Assembly (NCBI GenBank): GCA_963170055.1
Contig: CAUJGJ010000444.1
Span: 8,637,118 to 8,701,117, forward strand
Direction: 5' to 3'
DNA: 64,000 nucleotides
Source of the DNA: Halisarca cf. caerulea
Taxonomy: Eukaryota > Porifera > Demospongiae > Chondrillida > Halisarcidae
Shown here: positions 35,505 to 48,232 of the stretch, piece by piece
How the letters are laid out: each line of letters opens with the position of its first letter
How positions within the stretch are numbered: position 1 is the first letter of the stretch
Translations under genes and position numbers: made by a program
Notes under the pieces: generated by a model
Database searches by the model: none
What the model was told of the DNA's origin: nothing
What the model saw: only the letters and a program-made list of their open reading frames with translations

Positions 35505-35599
35505 ATCTGCCGGCTGGTGTACGAGTTGATGCAGACCTACCATACCAATGCTGCAAACAAATGTCACTCAGTGGATACACCTTATTATTTCCATGGTTC
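35505..35599 (+). CDS. FUT8: FUT8-like, last exon found in the window
   Basis: Acceptor TTTTTATACAAG in phase 0. It reads ICRLVYELMQTYHTNAANKC then HSVDTPYYFHG, matching the vertebrate [20 protein letters not shown] and DDIYYFGG blocks. Two donors are possible: CATG|GTTCGT at 35595, or the better TTC|GTATGT at 35599, chosen here. The remaining C-terminal region, including the SH3 domain of vertebrate FUT8, was looked for to 42 kb and beyond and not found; it may lie past an unusually long intron, be too diverged, or be lost or misassembled. Confidence 0.85.
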
Positions 35600-35876
35600 G
35601 TATGTATTTCTTGGATGTACTTGTGGCTGCATAGCCGGGGTTCAATCTCGGTTAAAATTTTGAGGGGGGGGGGGGAGAGTTAGTGAAACATGCAATAGGG
35701 AACATGGACTACAGAATACAGAATGAGAAAATTAGCAGATTAATTACATAGCGAAGCAAGCTGCTTAGAGATTTCCTCTTGATCTTCATTTTTGGGGTTC
35801 AAGTGCAAAAAGAGCCAAAAACAGCAACCATTAATCTGCTATTTCAGTCCCTTTATTGCTTTCATTGAGACTTGGG

Positions 35877-35879
<3 letters not shown>

Positions 35880-35935
<56 letters not shown>
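35880..35935. repeat. (TA)n microsatellite
   Basis: About 28 TA units; an ACAGTGAAAACCAGATAAAA terminus of a Tigger-like MITE follows. Confidence 0.92.
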
Positions 35936-35938
<3 letters not shown>

Positions 35939-36034
35939 TGAAAACCAGATAAAACAAAGTCGGTTAGTATGAAATATTGCATAACACAAACGAATAGTGA
36001 AAACAAGGTATCGCACAACATAATATTAAATGCT

Positions 36035-36236
36035 TCATCCGAAGAATTATGTGTATAGTGTAACTACTCTAAACTGAACACCCTTGGGACCAAAGAAATG
36101 GTTCAGTTTGGAGAGGTTTCCGGATTAGAGAGGTTCTGTATGTACAGCAAATATAGAGAGCAAGACTTGAAAACATGTCCAGTCTGGAGAGGTTTTCAGA
36201 ATACAGAGAGTTCGGTTTAGAGAGGTTTCACTGTAT
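36035..36236. mobile_element. Tigger-type MITE fragments
   Basis: Multiple GGTTCAGTTTGGAGAGG / GAGAGGTTTCACTGTATA segments give inverted ends of the TACAGTGAAACCTCTC type. Non-coding. Confidence 0.5.
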
Positions 36237-36239
36237 ATA

Positions 36240-36965
36240 TACATATTATTATATTATATACATATACATATCTCTGATCTCGCCAGCCCTTTCAAGCAGG
36301 GTGGGCCACCCAATTAAAATTGACTTAGACTGTTATTTAACTTTGAGTAGAGTCATTCCTTCTTTATTCAAATACTGAGTAGGTAGATTTGGTAAAACTG
36401 ACACTTTGTACATAATTTATATATCAGAATACTTGAGAGTGATTTTCCTTCTTCATAAGATTGGTATTAAGGCAGAGGAGTAACTCGATACTAATACAGA
36501 AGTGAATCAGGATAGTGGCAGCTGTGCACTAGACTACTACTGGGTTACGTGAATGCTATCGTCTTTTGAAATTAATTATTTTAAGCATAAATCTTCATAG
36601 GAATGAGTTAGCAATATTTGTTTTCAAACCAATTGCAATGTTTACACAATGTGTTATATATATAACCTGTAGTATTTACTTTTCTGCTTTTCAAGTGAAT
36701 AGTGTGTTGGTTGCAATTGGCAGTCCTCATGAGTAACTTGAATTACTTTTTTAGTACTGTGCATGTTATAAGTTGTCACCTATACAGGCCATGAATGAAC
36801 TTCAAGGTTTATGTTTACATTCATTTAGGTCAAATACGACAGAATGTGGCTGTTTTATAAGTTTCCTGGAGAAATGCTACTATACTGAAGAAACAGGGAA
36901 ACATACATTAATCCACACATGGATAGATTCTGTTTGTAATGTCATGTATGCTTATCTTGCATTAA
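36240..36965. other. Non-coding, nothing recognised
   Basis: AT-rich DNA downstream of the last FUT8 exon seen. Searched for the missing C-terminal exon without success. Confidence 0.35.
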
Positions 36966-36967
36966 TA

Positions 36968-37252
36968 ATGTTAACACCATATTGTGAACCATTAAAATAT
37001 TATTTAATACAATTTAACTAAGCATGTGCAAATTCGTACTCTCAATGGTACATGAGCTGCAACAGTTGGAAATTCAGTCAATATATCAATGTTTTGTAAA
37101 CAATCAGTGATTGTTTTGTGTTTAACTGTCCATTGTTTTCAAAACAATCCTTTGATGTTGCTTTTGATCTTGCCAAGAGGTGCCAATTTGTACAATATAT
37201 ATTGGCTGTTTTTTTTTATCAAAATATATTTTAAGGTTGACATAATATGGTG
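36968..37252. mobile_element. FOX/TCF-core MITE, copy C
   Basis: Colinear with copy B (12657-12926). Core: TGTAAACA (37095-37102), CCTTTGATG (37149-37157) and CTTTTGATC (37161-37169). Here the E-box of the other copies is GAGCTGC. Confidence 0.75.
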
Positions 37253-37657
37253 TTTGTTATAATTATTGTGGAAAATTATATTTTCTTTATTGTTCTATTA
37301 TAGTCTATATAGGATTATGGTAGTCTGGCATTACTGAACCTTTCATACCTGAAAGTACGATTAATATTGTTTAGTACAATGTCCGCATGTGGGGCATACC
37401 CAGAATTGTTGTGATAGCACTCCTAAGTTTGCATAGTGATAAATGTTATATATTTTGAAGCCTATGAATTGATCACACATATATGTCATGATTTATAGGC
37501 CAATATTCGGGCTTATATGAAGCTGAATCCACATATATTATGTCGTTGTTGCTCAATCACATGCTGGCATGTGACTTTGTAATTTTAGTTTTCAGCTAGA
37601 TGCTATGTGAGGGAACAAGCTATAGACAGTTTCTTGGTGCCAACTTCGAGCCATTAA

Positions 37658-38106
37658 ACAGGTTATTTTTACCCAGGCCAATCATTTTTAAGCCAGTCTG
37701 CATTGTGCTTGGCTTTTTCACTGTTTTCAAAACAATTCTGGAGAATTTGTAAGCAAAGTTTGTTATTGTGCTTAATCTTGGGCATTTTATTGGAGCTACT
37801 CAGGTTTTGAACCAGAAATGGGATATATATCAGGCAAGGCAAAACATGAGGGTGCCAGGATTACCTCATTTCTGATCAGCTGCAGTTTTCTCTTTGGTGT
37901 ACCAACAACAAACCAGGGACACAGAAATGCAACATATTTGAATGTATTATTGCTATTGGCTGACCTGTAGAGGTAACTAATTTGTTACCCCTACTGGTAA
38001 GGGTAACTAATTTGTTACGCTTACATTGTTTATGTCTCATATATATAACAGCTGCATTTTTGATACCCATAAAAAATAATTTGCCTCTACAAAAAATAAC
38101 CTGTTA
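37658..38106. mobile_element. MITE family M, copy c
   Basis: Ends AACAGGTTATTTTTACCC and AAAAAATAACCTGTTA. High identity to copy b throughout, including GGGATATATATCAGGCAAGG. Confidence 0.8.
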
Positions 38107-38442
38107 TTAGTAATATATATGCAGCATATCCATGTGGTGCATGGCAACACAAGGTTTACTCCTGTATTGAGTTACAACAACTTGAATGTTGTACTTTAAG
38201 CTTTAATTTGCAGATCTTGGCTTTGGAGTGGAGTTGTCCATGCCTCCATGTGGAAATTTAGTAAATTAATGTTTTATTATTATAATGTGTTAATTTTCCA
38301 ACAGCTACATATCACTACTATACGCGGCTATACTTATGGCATTGTAATACTGAAGATTTAGCAAGTCAGATCAATAAGTATTATACTAATATTATGCACA
38401 ATAATGAAGATGCATGGATTACACTATTGAAGATAATACGAT

Positions 38443-39263
<821 letters not shown>

Positions 39264-39269
39264 ACAAAA

Positions 39270-42000
39270 TGGCAAACAACGACATTTAGACTGCATGAAC
39301 ACATTTAAGCTACACATCTGTTTATATTTCCACAAATTATTTGTCGATTTTCGATTCGATTTCCTGTCCATCGTTCGAATAATTGCCGCTTTTCGAGCAA
39401 ATGTATTTAGCAGTTATTCCTCTCAACTAAATCGAAACTTTGGCCTAGAGACACAGAATATAGACTAAACTGTCCCTAATAAGTCTACCCAATATTCTGC
39501 CAATGGGGATTTTGTTTACTGAAAGAGCTTTCAAGATAATCAACAAATAACCAGCAATAACTCTTTGGAAACTCGCAACATCTAAACTTCCATTAGTGAA
39601 AGGTTAAAGCATTCAATATAGATTACAATAAAGGACTCAAAATCTTCCTACGTTGATCCACTGATTTACTTGATGACATGGCATTTTGCAAGAAGAATTT
39701 GCTGAGCTAAGGGCCGATTATCACATGATAGTTATGTGACATGAGCTGTGATGTAGTCGCATATTTCCCTTACCGAAGTGTTTGAAGTGTTTGATCTCTG
39801 CAATGATTGATGCGTCGTAAGCGAGAGAAATTCAGTGGAGGAAGAACATCATGCGAAGAAGACAGACGATTTAACGAACCATAATATCGACGATTGAAGA
39901 AAAGCGAACTGAACATTTAGCGCCTGATTGGCGATATCGAAGAACAAGGTGCGTCACAGTAGGAATCTTTGTTTGATCTTAAATTCAAATAGAAAAGTCA
40001 GTTTACTAGCTGGAGTACTTTATAAAAGTACGAATGATCTATGTTCGAGCCTTCAAAACGCGCTTTAAGCATACCATTAACTGCAAAATAGCAGAGCGAT
40101 TTCGCCATGAATTATGTACTAAGTCCTTCTGCAATTCGCGATACCTACTATCGATTGTGAATTTGATCTTCCAAGCTCTTTTACACAACTATATGTACGT
40201 AACATTAACTTCTGGTAGATAAAGAATTGCACATGTACGAAAAGTAGAACAAATATGGTGCAGTGGAATCGCCCTTACTTCTACACAAAAATTATGCGTC
40301 ATGAAATGTCACACGCATTTCACATGATAGAAGCCTTACACACACCCAAATTCCAGGCCATTAACACAATAGTGGGACTGTGGACATGTCCCACATGCGT
40401 TGCCTTCGTGATCGGGTTAGAGCAGCTAACGTACAAAGGATTCTACTTGTATGATAAATACACTACAATTGTCATGTAAGCTATCCTGCTAACACTGTAT
40501 ATATCTAAACAATCGGCCATGTCTCAGGTTTTGCTAATTACCTAAGGAGACATGCCAGTACTATAAAACTTATATTGAATGCAGCTTACAAAAACTGAAA
40601 TACTCTAAATGATTGGTGATGGGGGTAAGGTGTATTACTTTATAGTACAGTGCACAAATTTGTACATGCAAATTCCTATAAGAAATCATGGCTGTTTGAA
40701 ACATGTCAATGGATGGTAACTCTATAGGAAGCAAAGTTTTCGTCACCACAACCATGGAAAGTATGTCAGATCACTTGAGTGTTGCACTTACAAGGTGTAG
40801 TATGTGCTCATACTTAAGTGTCCATTCCACTGATGGAGACATGATAATTAAAACAACTCTATATATAGAGGATACCATAATGACTACAGTCTACATAAGC
40901 AATGAAAAATGAGCATTGCAGATGAATTGAGTCACAACATATATTATGTATCCTGACTCGTATATATGCATTCAAATTTTTACGGGATAGGCTATCTATA
41001 GATTCACGCATGTTTAGGCCAAGCTTTTGTGCAATGAACAAGAAGGCCGTCAAAAGAGAATGGGATCGTTGATAAGCACTGCAGTGTCTACACTCTTTTT
41101 GGATGGCTTAAATTTCATCCACAAACAATCTTTAATGAATGAAAAAAAAACAAAATAAGGACCTGTTAGGATTTAAGGAAGATCCGCAAAAGTAAAATCA
41201 TGCAAAATTATGAAAATTGACAATCCATGAAAGTTTCATTCAGCTAAAATTTGAACACATACGGTACTTCCCCTAAGAACATTCGAAATACTTAAATGTG
41301 TCAAAATAATTATGCTCATGATCAATCATAATAATATTATTTAATTGTAATATAGCAAGATAAATTATTGGAATATGGAACATGTCCAAATTTGTTATGA
41401 TAGCGGTCCTAGTGCAGTTTGCATAGTGATAAAATGATATATTTTCGGTGTCTATAAGAAATAGTATTAGTCATGCCGGTATCTCATGAGTCAGACAGCT
41501 ATATAATATACAGTATATTTGGGCATATACGAATGTTGAATCGGCTTGGAATGACATGCATTGCAGGGTATTTATAACTGCCCTTGTCTTATTCGGATTG
41601 TAGTTGTTGCTTGTTTGCTACGTCATTCATTAGTGTCTGTTTTACATTGTCAGTGAGTATCTTTCAGATGATGTTTGTAATTTCACAGAATGGGAAAAAA
41701 TGGTGACTTTTGTGACATTGTGCCTACATATTATATCATGGAATTGACTTTTAATTGAGGCTGGAGAAATTTCACTTGAGTGGACCTTTAGATATCTTCA
41801 GAATAAAAGGGACCTCTATATGTCTTCAGATGCCTCAGAAAGTTCACTTGAGTGGACCTCTAGATATCTTCAGAAGAAAAGGGACCTCTAGATGTTTTCG
41901 GATGCCTCATCTCATTGTATACTAACAGGATGGCTTCGCTCAAGCCACTGTGTAATCGGGCTCATCCTCATGCAATAAAAATGTTACATTAACTGTTCAT
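39270..42000. other. Intergenic, mostly unrecognised; one F5-type terminus
   Basis: GGACATGTCCCACATGCG at about 40383-40400 is a terminus of the F5/F1 type, but its partner end was not found. Segments around 41760-41900 contain a local tandem duplication (TTTCACTTGAGTGGACCT / AGTTCACTTGAGTGGACCT, about 85 bp apart). No gene is recognised. Confidence 0.4.
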
Positions 42001-42007
42001 ACAATAA

Positions 42008-42231
42008 CAAGTAATTTGAGTTAAAAACTCGTTGGGGCTGCCGCCCCACACACTCGAATCACTTGCAAAGGATTGGAGTGTAAGTGCACAGCTGAACATT
42101 CATAGAACATACTGTTTATTGTAACTGGACAATTGTTTTGAAAACAATTCCTATAACTCATTCCTGTATAAATTCATGCTTCTCTATTACTATTATATAA
42201 ATTCTCTATTATAAGACTTTTCTTCAAATCC

Positions 42232-42314
<83 letters not shown>

Positions 42315-42350
42315 CGAGCACTACACACCGGAAGTCCAAATGAAAACAAT
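42008..42350. mobile_element. Repeat family G, copy 1, with expanded (TA)n
   Basis: Shares nearly 300 bp with 58810-59150, starting ACAAGTAATTTGAGTTAAAA and ending CACCGGAAGTCCAAATGAAA. A (TA)n run of about 78 bp (42233-42310) sits where copy 2 has a shorter one. Confidence 0.8.
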
Positions 42351-42528
42351 ATAGGAGCTGCCGCAGGCAGCCCCTAAAAACATTACATTTATTATTCATG
42401 CACCTATGTAATAGTACATAGAGTTCCACTTATTATGATTGTATTCATGTGCAGGTAAGGCTCATTAAATACATATACATCATAACATATTATTTAAAGG
42501 GCTCAAACTGTTATAAATCAGTAACAAA

Positions 42529-45500
42529 TCATGCCTCTTGGAGGTCATTGACACCATAGAGCTGTTTTATTGCTTCGTTGTAGTCTTTGGGGAAAGTACT
42601 GCCCTCTCTGGTTTTAGCAATCCGGTCTGCAGCTGTACATAAGCTGTACTGCAGGTTTAGCATTCTGCGCTTGTTTTCAATCACCATTTTAGCATGAATG
42701 TCATTGAAGTCCATTTCACTCAGAATATCGTCAAGTTGCTCATAGTTATCAAAATAGGTAACATGAGGCCAATGATTAAAATCGGCAAACTGCAGCCAGT
42801 AAGATTCTGCTTCCTGATCTTCTGCAGCATAGACATTTGGGCTGTAAGGATGCAGGCTTGTAGGATGTGGTTTACCCACTTCTTTATCTTTGGGGCAATA
42901 GAACCCTCCATGTGTAACTCTGTCCCCTCCAAATCCTTTAAATACTGTTCGATAAAACTTTATTGATGGGACAATCATTGGAATGTTAAGTGCATAAAGT
43001 TCACAAACCTTGTAACACATGACAGCATAAGTTACGAATATGACGGCTCGGTGTTTGACCAAATCTGAAAAGGCATAGTAAGAATATAAACTGCGGTAAT
43101 GTACCACCTTGAACTTCTTCACAGCAGCACTCATTTCTTTGATGACAGCCCCTTCATCCATAGAACGCCCTCCAATCATGAGGATCTCCTCTCTGGTTGG
43201 CAAATAAGGATTTCCAGCTGTGTAGACACCACATGAACTATACAATGGAAGGGGTTTCATTCCTGTGTAATGCCGAAGATACTCTTTATCGTACTGGCTT
43301 CCAGCACCAAGAACTAGTTTGTTCATTGCATTCAACTTGTATAGATGGTCATTGAGTCGATCAAATGAACCAGGAGTACACATCCACACATTATAGCGGT
43401 GAGCTGGGCCGAGTATAATTGTCTTGTTGAAAGGCAACCACATCTCACAAATGCATGCGGGAAAAGAACAGAAGAAAGCATCTGCTGTGGCTATTGTTTC
43501 ATCATTTTTGTAAAATTCAAAATTTTCACGTATCATATCTTCATGGATCATGTTGAAGTTTTTAGGTTGCTCTTTCAAACTTTTTACCATATTGGGCATG
43601 ATTTTGTCCAAACCAGGAGAAATTTTATTATACAAACTTACATTTTTAAGTTCAAAAGCATGTGAGTGATAACTGCCAAAGCGCTTTTCATTTATAACTA
43701 TAGCTGACTGACCAACACTTGCCAAAACTGTAGGAATGTCAACACGAGTGGCTACATGTCTATCACCAGTTACAATTTTCAAAGAAGGAACAGATTTGCA
43801 ATAAGACTTTACAGTTTCCTCAGTCAGCACTTCCTCACCATTGATCTCAGGTAGTGTGTAGTTTGATGGATTTGGAAACAATGAAACTGATACACTATTT
43901 TGTCCTTCCTCTATTAGAGGGAATTCGTAACCAACATCAACAAGGAATTGTAGCCAGAGCTGAACTAGTTTTACATCTTCCTCAGCAATATAGTCTCTCT
44001 CATACAATGCTATCCACAGTTCCTCTGTTCTCTCCATAATTGTTTGACCACTACCCTTCCATTTTCCAAGGAATTGGATTAGTTCTTTTCCTTTCAAATA
44101 TAAGTCATTTTCTCCGGCCAGATCATTGATGTAACTGTGTCCATTACGATCCTGTACAACCAAAGGACGGGCTGCAAATCCCAATCTGAGTCCTACATCC
44201 CAAAACAAGCGCTGAGTAAAGTAACTACGCCAGATGTCGGAAACACGACTGTTTACTGTTACAGGCAGGAACAAGCCAAAGAAACCAGATGAGAAATGAA
44301 GCGTTGCCTGAGCATTATAAGGAGTCATCACACCAGATGGGACAAGAAGATGTCTTGTTTCATTGTTTCTTTTGAACCAGAAGGGAATTGGCTGTGTGAA
44401 TCGAAATATTGCATCAACATCTGGTTGGTAATCTGCCAAAGATTGTAGGACACCAATTTCAGAGCAATTAATGGTCACTTTCTCTAGGGTAGTGTTGAAG
44501 CTGCTGGCTACCTTGATGTCATCCAGGGGTAACCCACGAGGCCACGATGGCAAATAGGGGGCACCTAAAGTAGGATAAGGATTGTAGGTTGGCCAATTGT
44601 GATCTTTTGGAAGGAGGACCTCCATGTGGTCATCAGCACAGTTTTCTTTGTTCGGAACAGAAGTATCGAGTGAAGGGGCACCGGGAGGAGCTGCCCCACT
44701 CATCCAGAACTTCAACATGTTATCATCGTCAAAGTCCCATATCACTTTCGCTCCGTGCTGGATAGCATACACATATCCAACATTCTTACGTCCAAAATGA
44801 TTCCATGGAAGAGCATCAACAAGAGGAGTTTTCAAGGCTTTCTGTTCTTCAGGAGTGAGATAGACAACAGCACCATTACCTTCTCCTTTGGTCCAGCGGG
44901 TATTATAGTTTTTCATACTCTTTTCATCAGCAACGACAACCAGACACCATCTTTCAAGGCGTACTTGACGTCTTACTGCTTCAGAAACTTCAAAAATTGT
45001 AGTAACTACAGCCCATTTCTTACAATTAGGGTCCTTTGCATTATCTGTAGGAGGTCGTTTTAATTCAAAATTTGTGAATTGTCTTTTACCTTTGAATGTG
45101 TTTGTGACTTCCCCAGAGAATCCCTGTCCAGTAGCTTGACTCTTTCCATTACTATGCTGAATTGGTGCCGAAAAAAACCTGTCGTACTTTTCAGGACAAA
45201 ACATTTTTCCTAGTTGACTATTCTGTAGGGTGGAAAAGTCAGTAGATTCTGGTGGGCACTCTGTGCACCTTTGTTTTGGGCATTCTGCACTTGGACACTC
45301 TTGTTGTGGGCATTCTACCCTTGGACATTCTTGTTGTGGGCATTCTGTCTTTGGGCACTCTTGCTTTGGGCATTCTGCCTTTGGACACTCTTGTTGTGGG
45401 CATTCAGCCTTTGGGCATTCTTGTTGTGGGCATTCTGTCTTTGGGCATTCTTTCTGAAGTTCCACTTTCTGAGGGTACTCCACATTGGGAAAGTCTCCTC

Positions 45501-45630
45501 GTTCACTTGGTGGAGACTCTGAAGTTGTCAATGAAATGTCTGGCTTTGCTGTGTTGTATGTGGAATACCCAATAATGATGACAGCCACCACTGCTAATAA
45601 CGTAAAAAAGTATATTTTCTTGGTAAGCAT
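42529..45630 (-). CDS. STELLO/DUF288-type Golgi glycosyltransferase-like protein (1033 aa), single exon
   Basis: The start is the ATG at 45630 (MLTKKIYFF); upstream in-frame codons include only a TTG. A signal anchor follows at once (about residues 6-25, FFTLLAVVAVIIIGY), giving type II Golgi topology. Residues about 61-125 are twelve ECPxx pentapeptides, a Cys/Pro stalk. The catalytic-like domain begins with CKKWAVVTTIFEVSEAVRRQ, has WCLVVVADEK, then WNHFGRKNVGYVYAIQHGAK and VIWDFDDDN, a DXD-type metal and nucleotide-sugar site. A second conserved half runs to the C-terminus (GYEFPLIEEGQNS ... KVCELYALNIPMIVPS). The DUF288 family includes Arabidopsis STELLO1/2, which act on cellulose synthase complexes, and expanded nematode members; the metazoan substrate is not known to me. 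A 3.1-kb ORF without introns stands out beside the spliced neighbours, but no poly(A) tract marks it as a retrocopy. Confidence 0.82.
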   Translation of the reverse strand: MLTKKIYFFTLLAVVAVIIIGYSTYNTAKPDISLTTSESPPSERGDFPNVEYPQKVELQKECPKTECPQQECPKAECPQQECPKAECPKQECPKTECPQQECPRVECPQQECPSAECPKQRCTECPPESTDFSTLQNSQLGKMFCPEKYDRFFSAPIQHSNGKSQATGQGFSGEVTNTFKGKRQFTNFELKRPPTDNAKDPNCKKWAVVTTIFEVSEAVRRQVRLERWCLVVVADEKSMKNYNTRWTKGEGNGAVVYLTPEEQKALKTPLVDALPWNHFGRKNVGYVYAIQHGAKVIWDFDDDNMLKFWMSGAAPPGAPSLDTSVPNKENCADDHMEVLLPKDHNWPTYNPYPTLGAPYLPSWPRGLPLDDIKVASSFNTTLEKVTINCSEIGVLQSLADYQPDVDAIFRFTQPIPFWFKRNNETRHLLVPSGVMTPYNAQATLHFSSGFFGLFLPVTVNSRVSDIWRSYFTQRLFWDVGLRLGFAARPLVVQDRNGHSYINDLAGENDLYLKGKELIQFLGKWKGSGQTIMERTEELWIALYERDYIAEEDVKLVQLWLQFLVDVGYEFPLIEEGQNSVSVSLFPNPSNYTLPEINGEEVLTEETVKSYCKSVPSLKIVTGDRHVATRVDIPTVLASVGQSAIVINEKRFGSYHSHAFELKNVSLYNKISPGLDKIMPNMVKSLKEQPKNFNMIHEDMIRENFEFYKNDETIATADAFFCSFPACICEMWLPFNKTIILGPAHRYNVWMCTPGSFDRLNDHLYKLNAMNKLVLGAGSQYDKEYLRHYTGMKPLPLYSSCGVYTAGNPYLPTREEILMIGGRSMDEGAVIKEMSAAVKKFKVVHYRSLYSYYAFSDLVKHRAVIFVTYAVMCYKVCELYALNIPMIVPSIKFYRTVFKGFGGDRVTHGGFYCPKDKEVGKPHPTSLHPYSPNVYAAEDQEAESYWLQFADFNHWPHVTYFDNYEQLDDILSEMDFNDIHAKMVIENKRRMLNLQYSLCTAADRIAKTREGSTFPKDYNEAIKQLYGVNDLQEA
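45255..45450 (-). repeat. 15-bp coding minisatellite encoding ECPxx repeats
   Basis: Tandem 15-bp units (minus strand GAATGCCCACAACAA and GAATGCCCAAAGACA-like) tend to alternate in pairs, giving a 30-bp higher-order unit. The plus-strand frame CGHSALGHSC is its shadow. Confidence 0.9.
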
Positions 45631-45984
45631 TTTACCAGCTACAATCAAGTAGGTTCTTCAACAACTCCCTAGACTGATATGGAGTGGAATGGAATGTAAG
45701 CAAGACAATTGAAACATAATGAAACCATGTCAGTGACGACATGCTCCACTGCATATTAAGGGCTTCACATACCACAAGAGAGCATGACAGAATTAAATAG
45801 AATGCATCCACTTTTTGCATGGGCATGTAACTAACCATTGTGGCTATTTCAGGTAGATTGACAGTCCCATGAGTGTCTACCTGATACCTCATTTGTTGAA
45901 AGTACATTAATTTAGTGGATCATCAATTTCACTGGTTTAATGCTGTAGAGGCTCATTGCCGCATAGTATTTATCAAGGGGAATA

Positions 45985-46269
45985 TTGTTATCGGAACAGA
46001 TCACAATTGGTAAATCATTAAATTCACAAGACTTTTCGATCCATAAATCTTTATCAGTTTATTGTTACAATAATTTAAGGGATAATCCGACATATTTTCA
46101 AACATGTAGACCATGCAACAGTTGCTCGATCGCTTTTTATGATATAACTATCTTATATATGAACAAGAGTTCCTCTCAAACCCTTGGTCATATGAAACCA
46201 TTTGTTCTTGGGTGTGGGGAGGCTAATTTATACACTTTTACATATTACGGTCGTAACTTTGGACTCGAG
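45985..46269 (+). CDS. Candidate exon divergent from the STELLO-like gene
   Basis: An open frame of about 95 codons ends exactly at a consensus donor, CTCGAG|GTAAGT. It reads NPTYFQTCRPCNSCSIAFYD and HMKPFVLGCGEANLYTFTYY then GRNFGLE, with a plausible protein composition and two Cys pairs. The frame opens without an ATG near its start, so it would be an internal exon or start at an inner Met. No family is recognised. The 350-bp gap to the STELLO start would make a shared divergent promoter possible. Confidence 0.3.
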
Positions 46270-46377
46270 GTAAGTTAGAGCATTCGAAGCTCGATCACTC
46301 ACATGCAGATCTTCAAGTGCAGTGTATACTATCATGTATATCCAAACGTGGTTGGCCGGAATCTGTTCTATGGATTA

Positions 46378-46723
46378 TGTAACTGTAATATGTGGTTCAA
46401 GCAAACAGAACTTGACAAAACAACAATCACAGTTGAATTAACAATCAAGCAAAACTAGAACTATAGCAACACTCTACAAACTCACTGGACTACTCTAGAA
46501 CATGCATGAGGTAGCACCTACTACTGTAACAACACATGGCTACTAAAGATAAGGTCATGCGCATACACAAATAAAGTTTAATCAGTAAAAGACAACAATG
46601 TATACCCTTAGAGTTACGATCATGCAAGCTACCACCATATATAGTACTAGAAACACAAATACACATACAAAGTCCTAGACAAATACACAATGTCATGCAG
46701 TGTCCTAGACAGTTTTGCCTACA
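46378..46723 (-). mobile_element. Probable LTR of a degraded LTR retrotransposon
   Basis: On minus it starts TGTAGGCAAAACTGTC directly after a purine-rich tract AGAGGAGGGAGC (a polypurine-tract-like primer) and ends CATATTACAGTTACA, so it has TG...CA ends. A TATATATGG box and an ATTAAACTTTATTTG polyadenylation-like stretch lie inside in the right order. Upstream on minus (46740-46990) a short Pro-rich frame (PNQPRPPIRAHLEVVKPDDR) could be the tail of a polyprotein. The second LTR was not found. Confidence 0.45.
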
Positions 46724-46994
46724 TAGCTCCCTCCTCTGTAGAATCCGTCTCGGATTATGTTTACATCCAGCTAGAAACCCCATGAGGGTTCACACCAGTA
46801 ATGTGGTCTGTGCGATCTTTGTGGATAGCACCTTCATACTGGTTGCTGTGAGGGTGGAGGTTGCCACAAGGGCAGGTTGTGGTAAGGGCGGAGGTTGCAG
46901 TGAGGGGGGAGGTTGAACAATCAAATTGCGATCATCAGGTTTAACAACTTCTAAGTGGGCTCTAATGGGTGGTCGTGGTTGATTGGGCATACCA

Positions 46995-48050
46995 CGGATG
47001 TATCCTCACACAATAATGACAACCTTGTTGCATCCTTGTGACAAGGAGCGAGGTCATAACAAATCTTGATATGTCCCTGATGCGGAGATTCCTGCATCAT
47101 TTTGTTGCCAATTGATTAAACAGAGTAACCAGTGTATATATATAACTGTCTTGCACATGTTGTGAACAAAAACACATTATGTTCACCACCCAGGGCAAAG
47201 GGTACAATTTGATTGACAATGAAACAATTAGTCCTGGTCTTTTGATACCTCCGCAGAAAGCCTCATTTCAATAAATGTGATTGGCCAGGCTTAAAACTGG
47301 AGAATTGATGAAGTGCCAATTTCTCCCAGTGACAATTCACATACCCCTATTGCACCGAGTTCTGAACTTTCTCTACCCTATACCACATTAGCGGGTGCAC
47401 ATGCAGATCAATTTGAAGTAACAATGCAGTACCATTTCCAAATAATATCCTTTGAGACAGACACTTTCTGACCAAGACATTATGACATTGTATATACTGA
47501 ATACAATGAAATAACATGATATTATATACTAACAAAAAATCTAATAATGCCAGACTACCATAATCCTATCCAATCTAATCAGAAAGGCTGGCAGGGAATT
47601 TACTTTGGTGGATTGGTGGTTTTCGCATCCTCCACTAAATATTGTGATATTTCAGAAGAAATCACACTAGATATTTTACACTACATAACCGTAGAATGCC
47701 AATAGTCTGTTGTTGACATGAATGATGGCATAGTGTATGAGTCAGACAGATTGCCTTCTTCTTTCACAAAAATTGCTGACTGCCAGATGCTTGGCATACA
47801 GAACTCTCAAAATGTAATGTCCATGGAAAACTCCATTGCCCAAACTTACATTATTTTACACACATACACCCTTAAACCTTCCCCATGCAAGATCACAGTG
47901 CATCTGTGCTACTCAAGCCATCTTCTCCAATTAAGACACGTGATTATTCATAGATTAACAATATAGTATCATGGGAAGGCCATCACAAATTTAAAAACCA
48001 TCAGCGTTCAATTCGGGTACAATTTGCCAAACTTTCTTCCGGCCTGCTAA
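46995..48050. other. Intergenic, nothing recognised
   Basis: No exon, TE domain or inverted-repeat element was recognised on either strand. Confidence 0.35.
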
Positions 48051-48055
48051 CCACA

Positions 48056-48075
48056 CACACTTGCATGCACACATG

Positions 48076-48106
<31 letters not shown>

Positions 48107-48157
48107 ACACACATTCACACACAAACACACACACACACACACACACATTCATACACA

Positions 48158-48230
<73 letters not shown>

Positions 48231-48232
48231 TT
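48056..48232. repeat. (CA)n microsatellite
   Basis: CA repeat with CATT and AAACAC interruptions. Confidence 0.95.

Noticed and set aside
36770..36840. ACAG-bounded segment near 36787 as the missing FUT8 exon
   Set aside because: The translation (AMNELQGLCLHSF) does not match any FUT8 C-terminal block, and the phase does not fit the previous exon.
45230..45457. Plus ORF with HSCCGHSALG repeats
   Set aside because: It is antisense to the ECP repeat of the STELLO-like gene.
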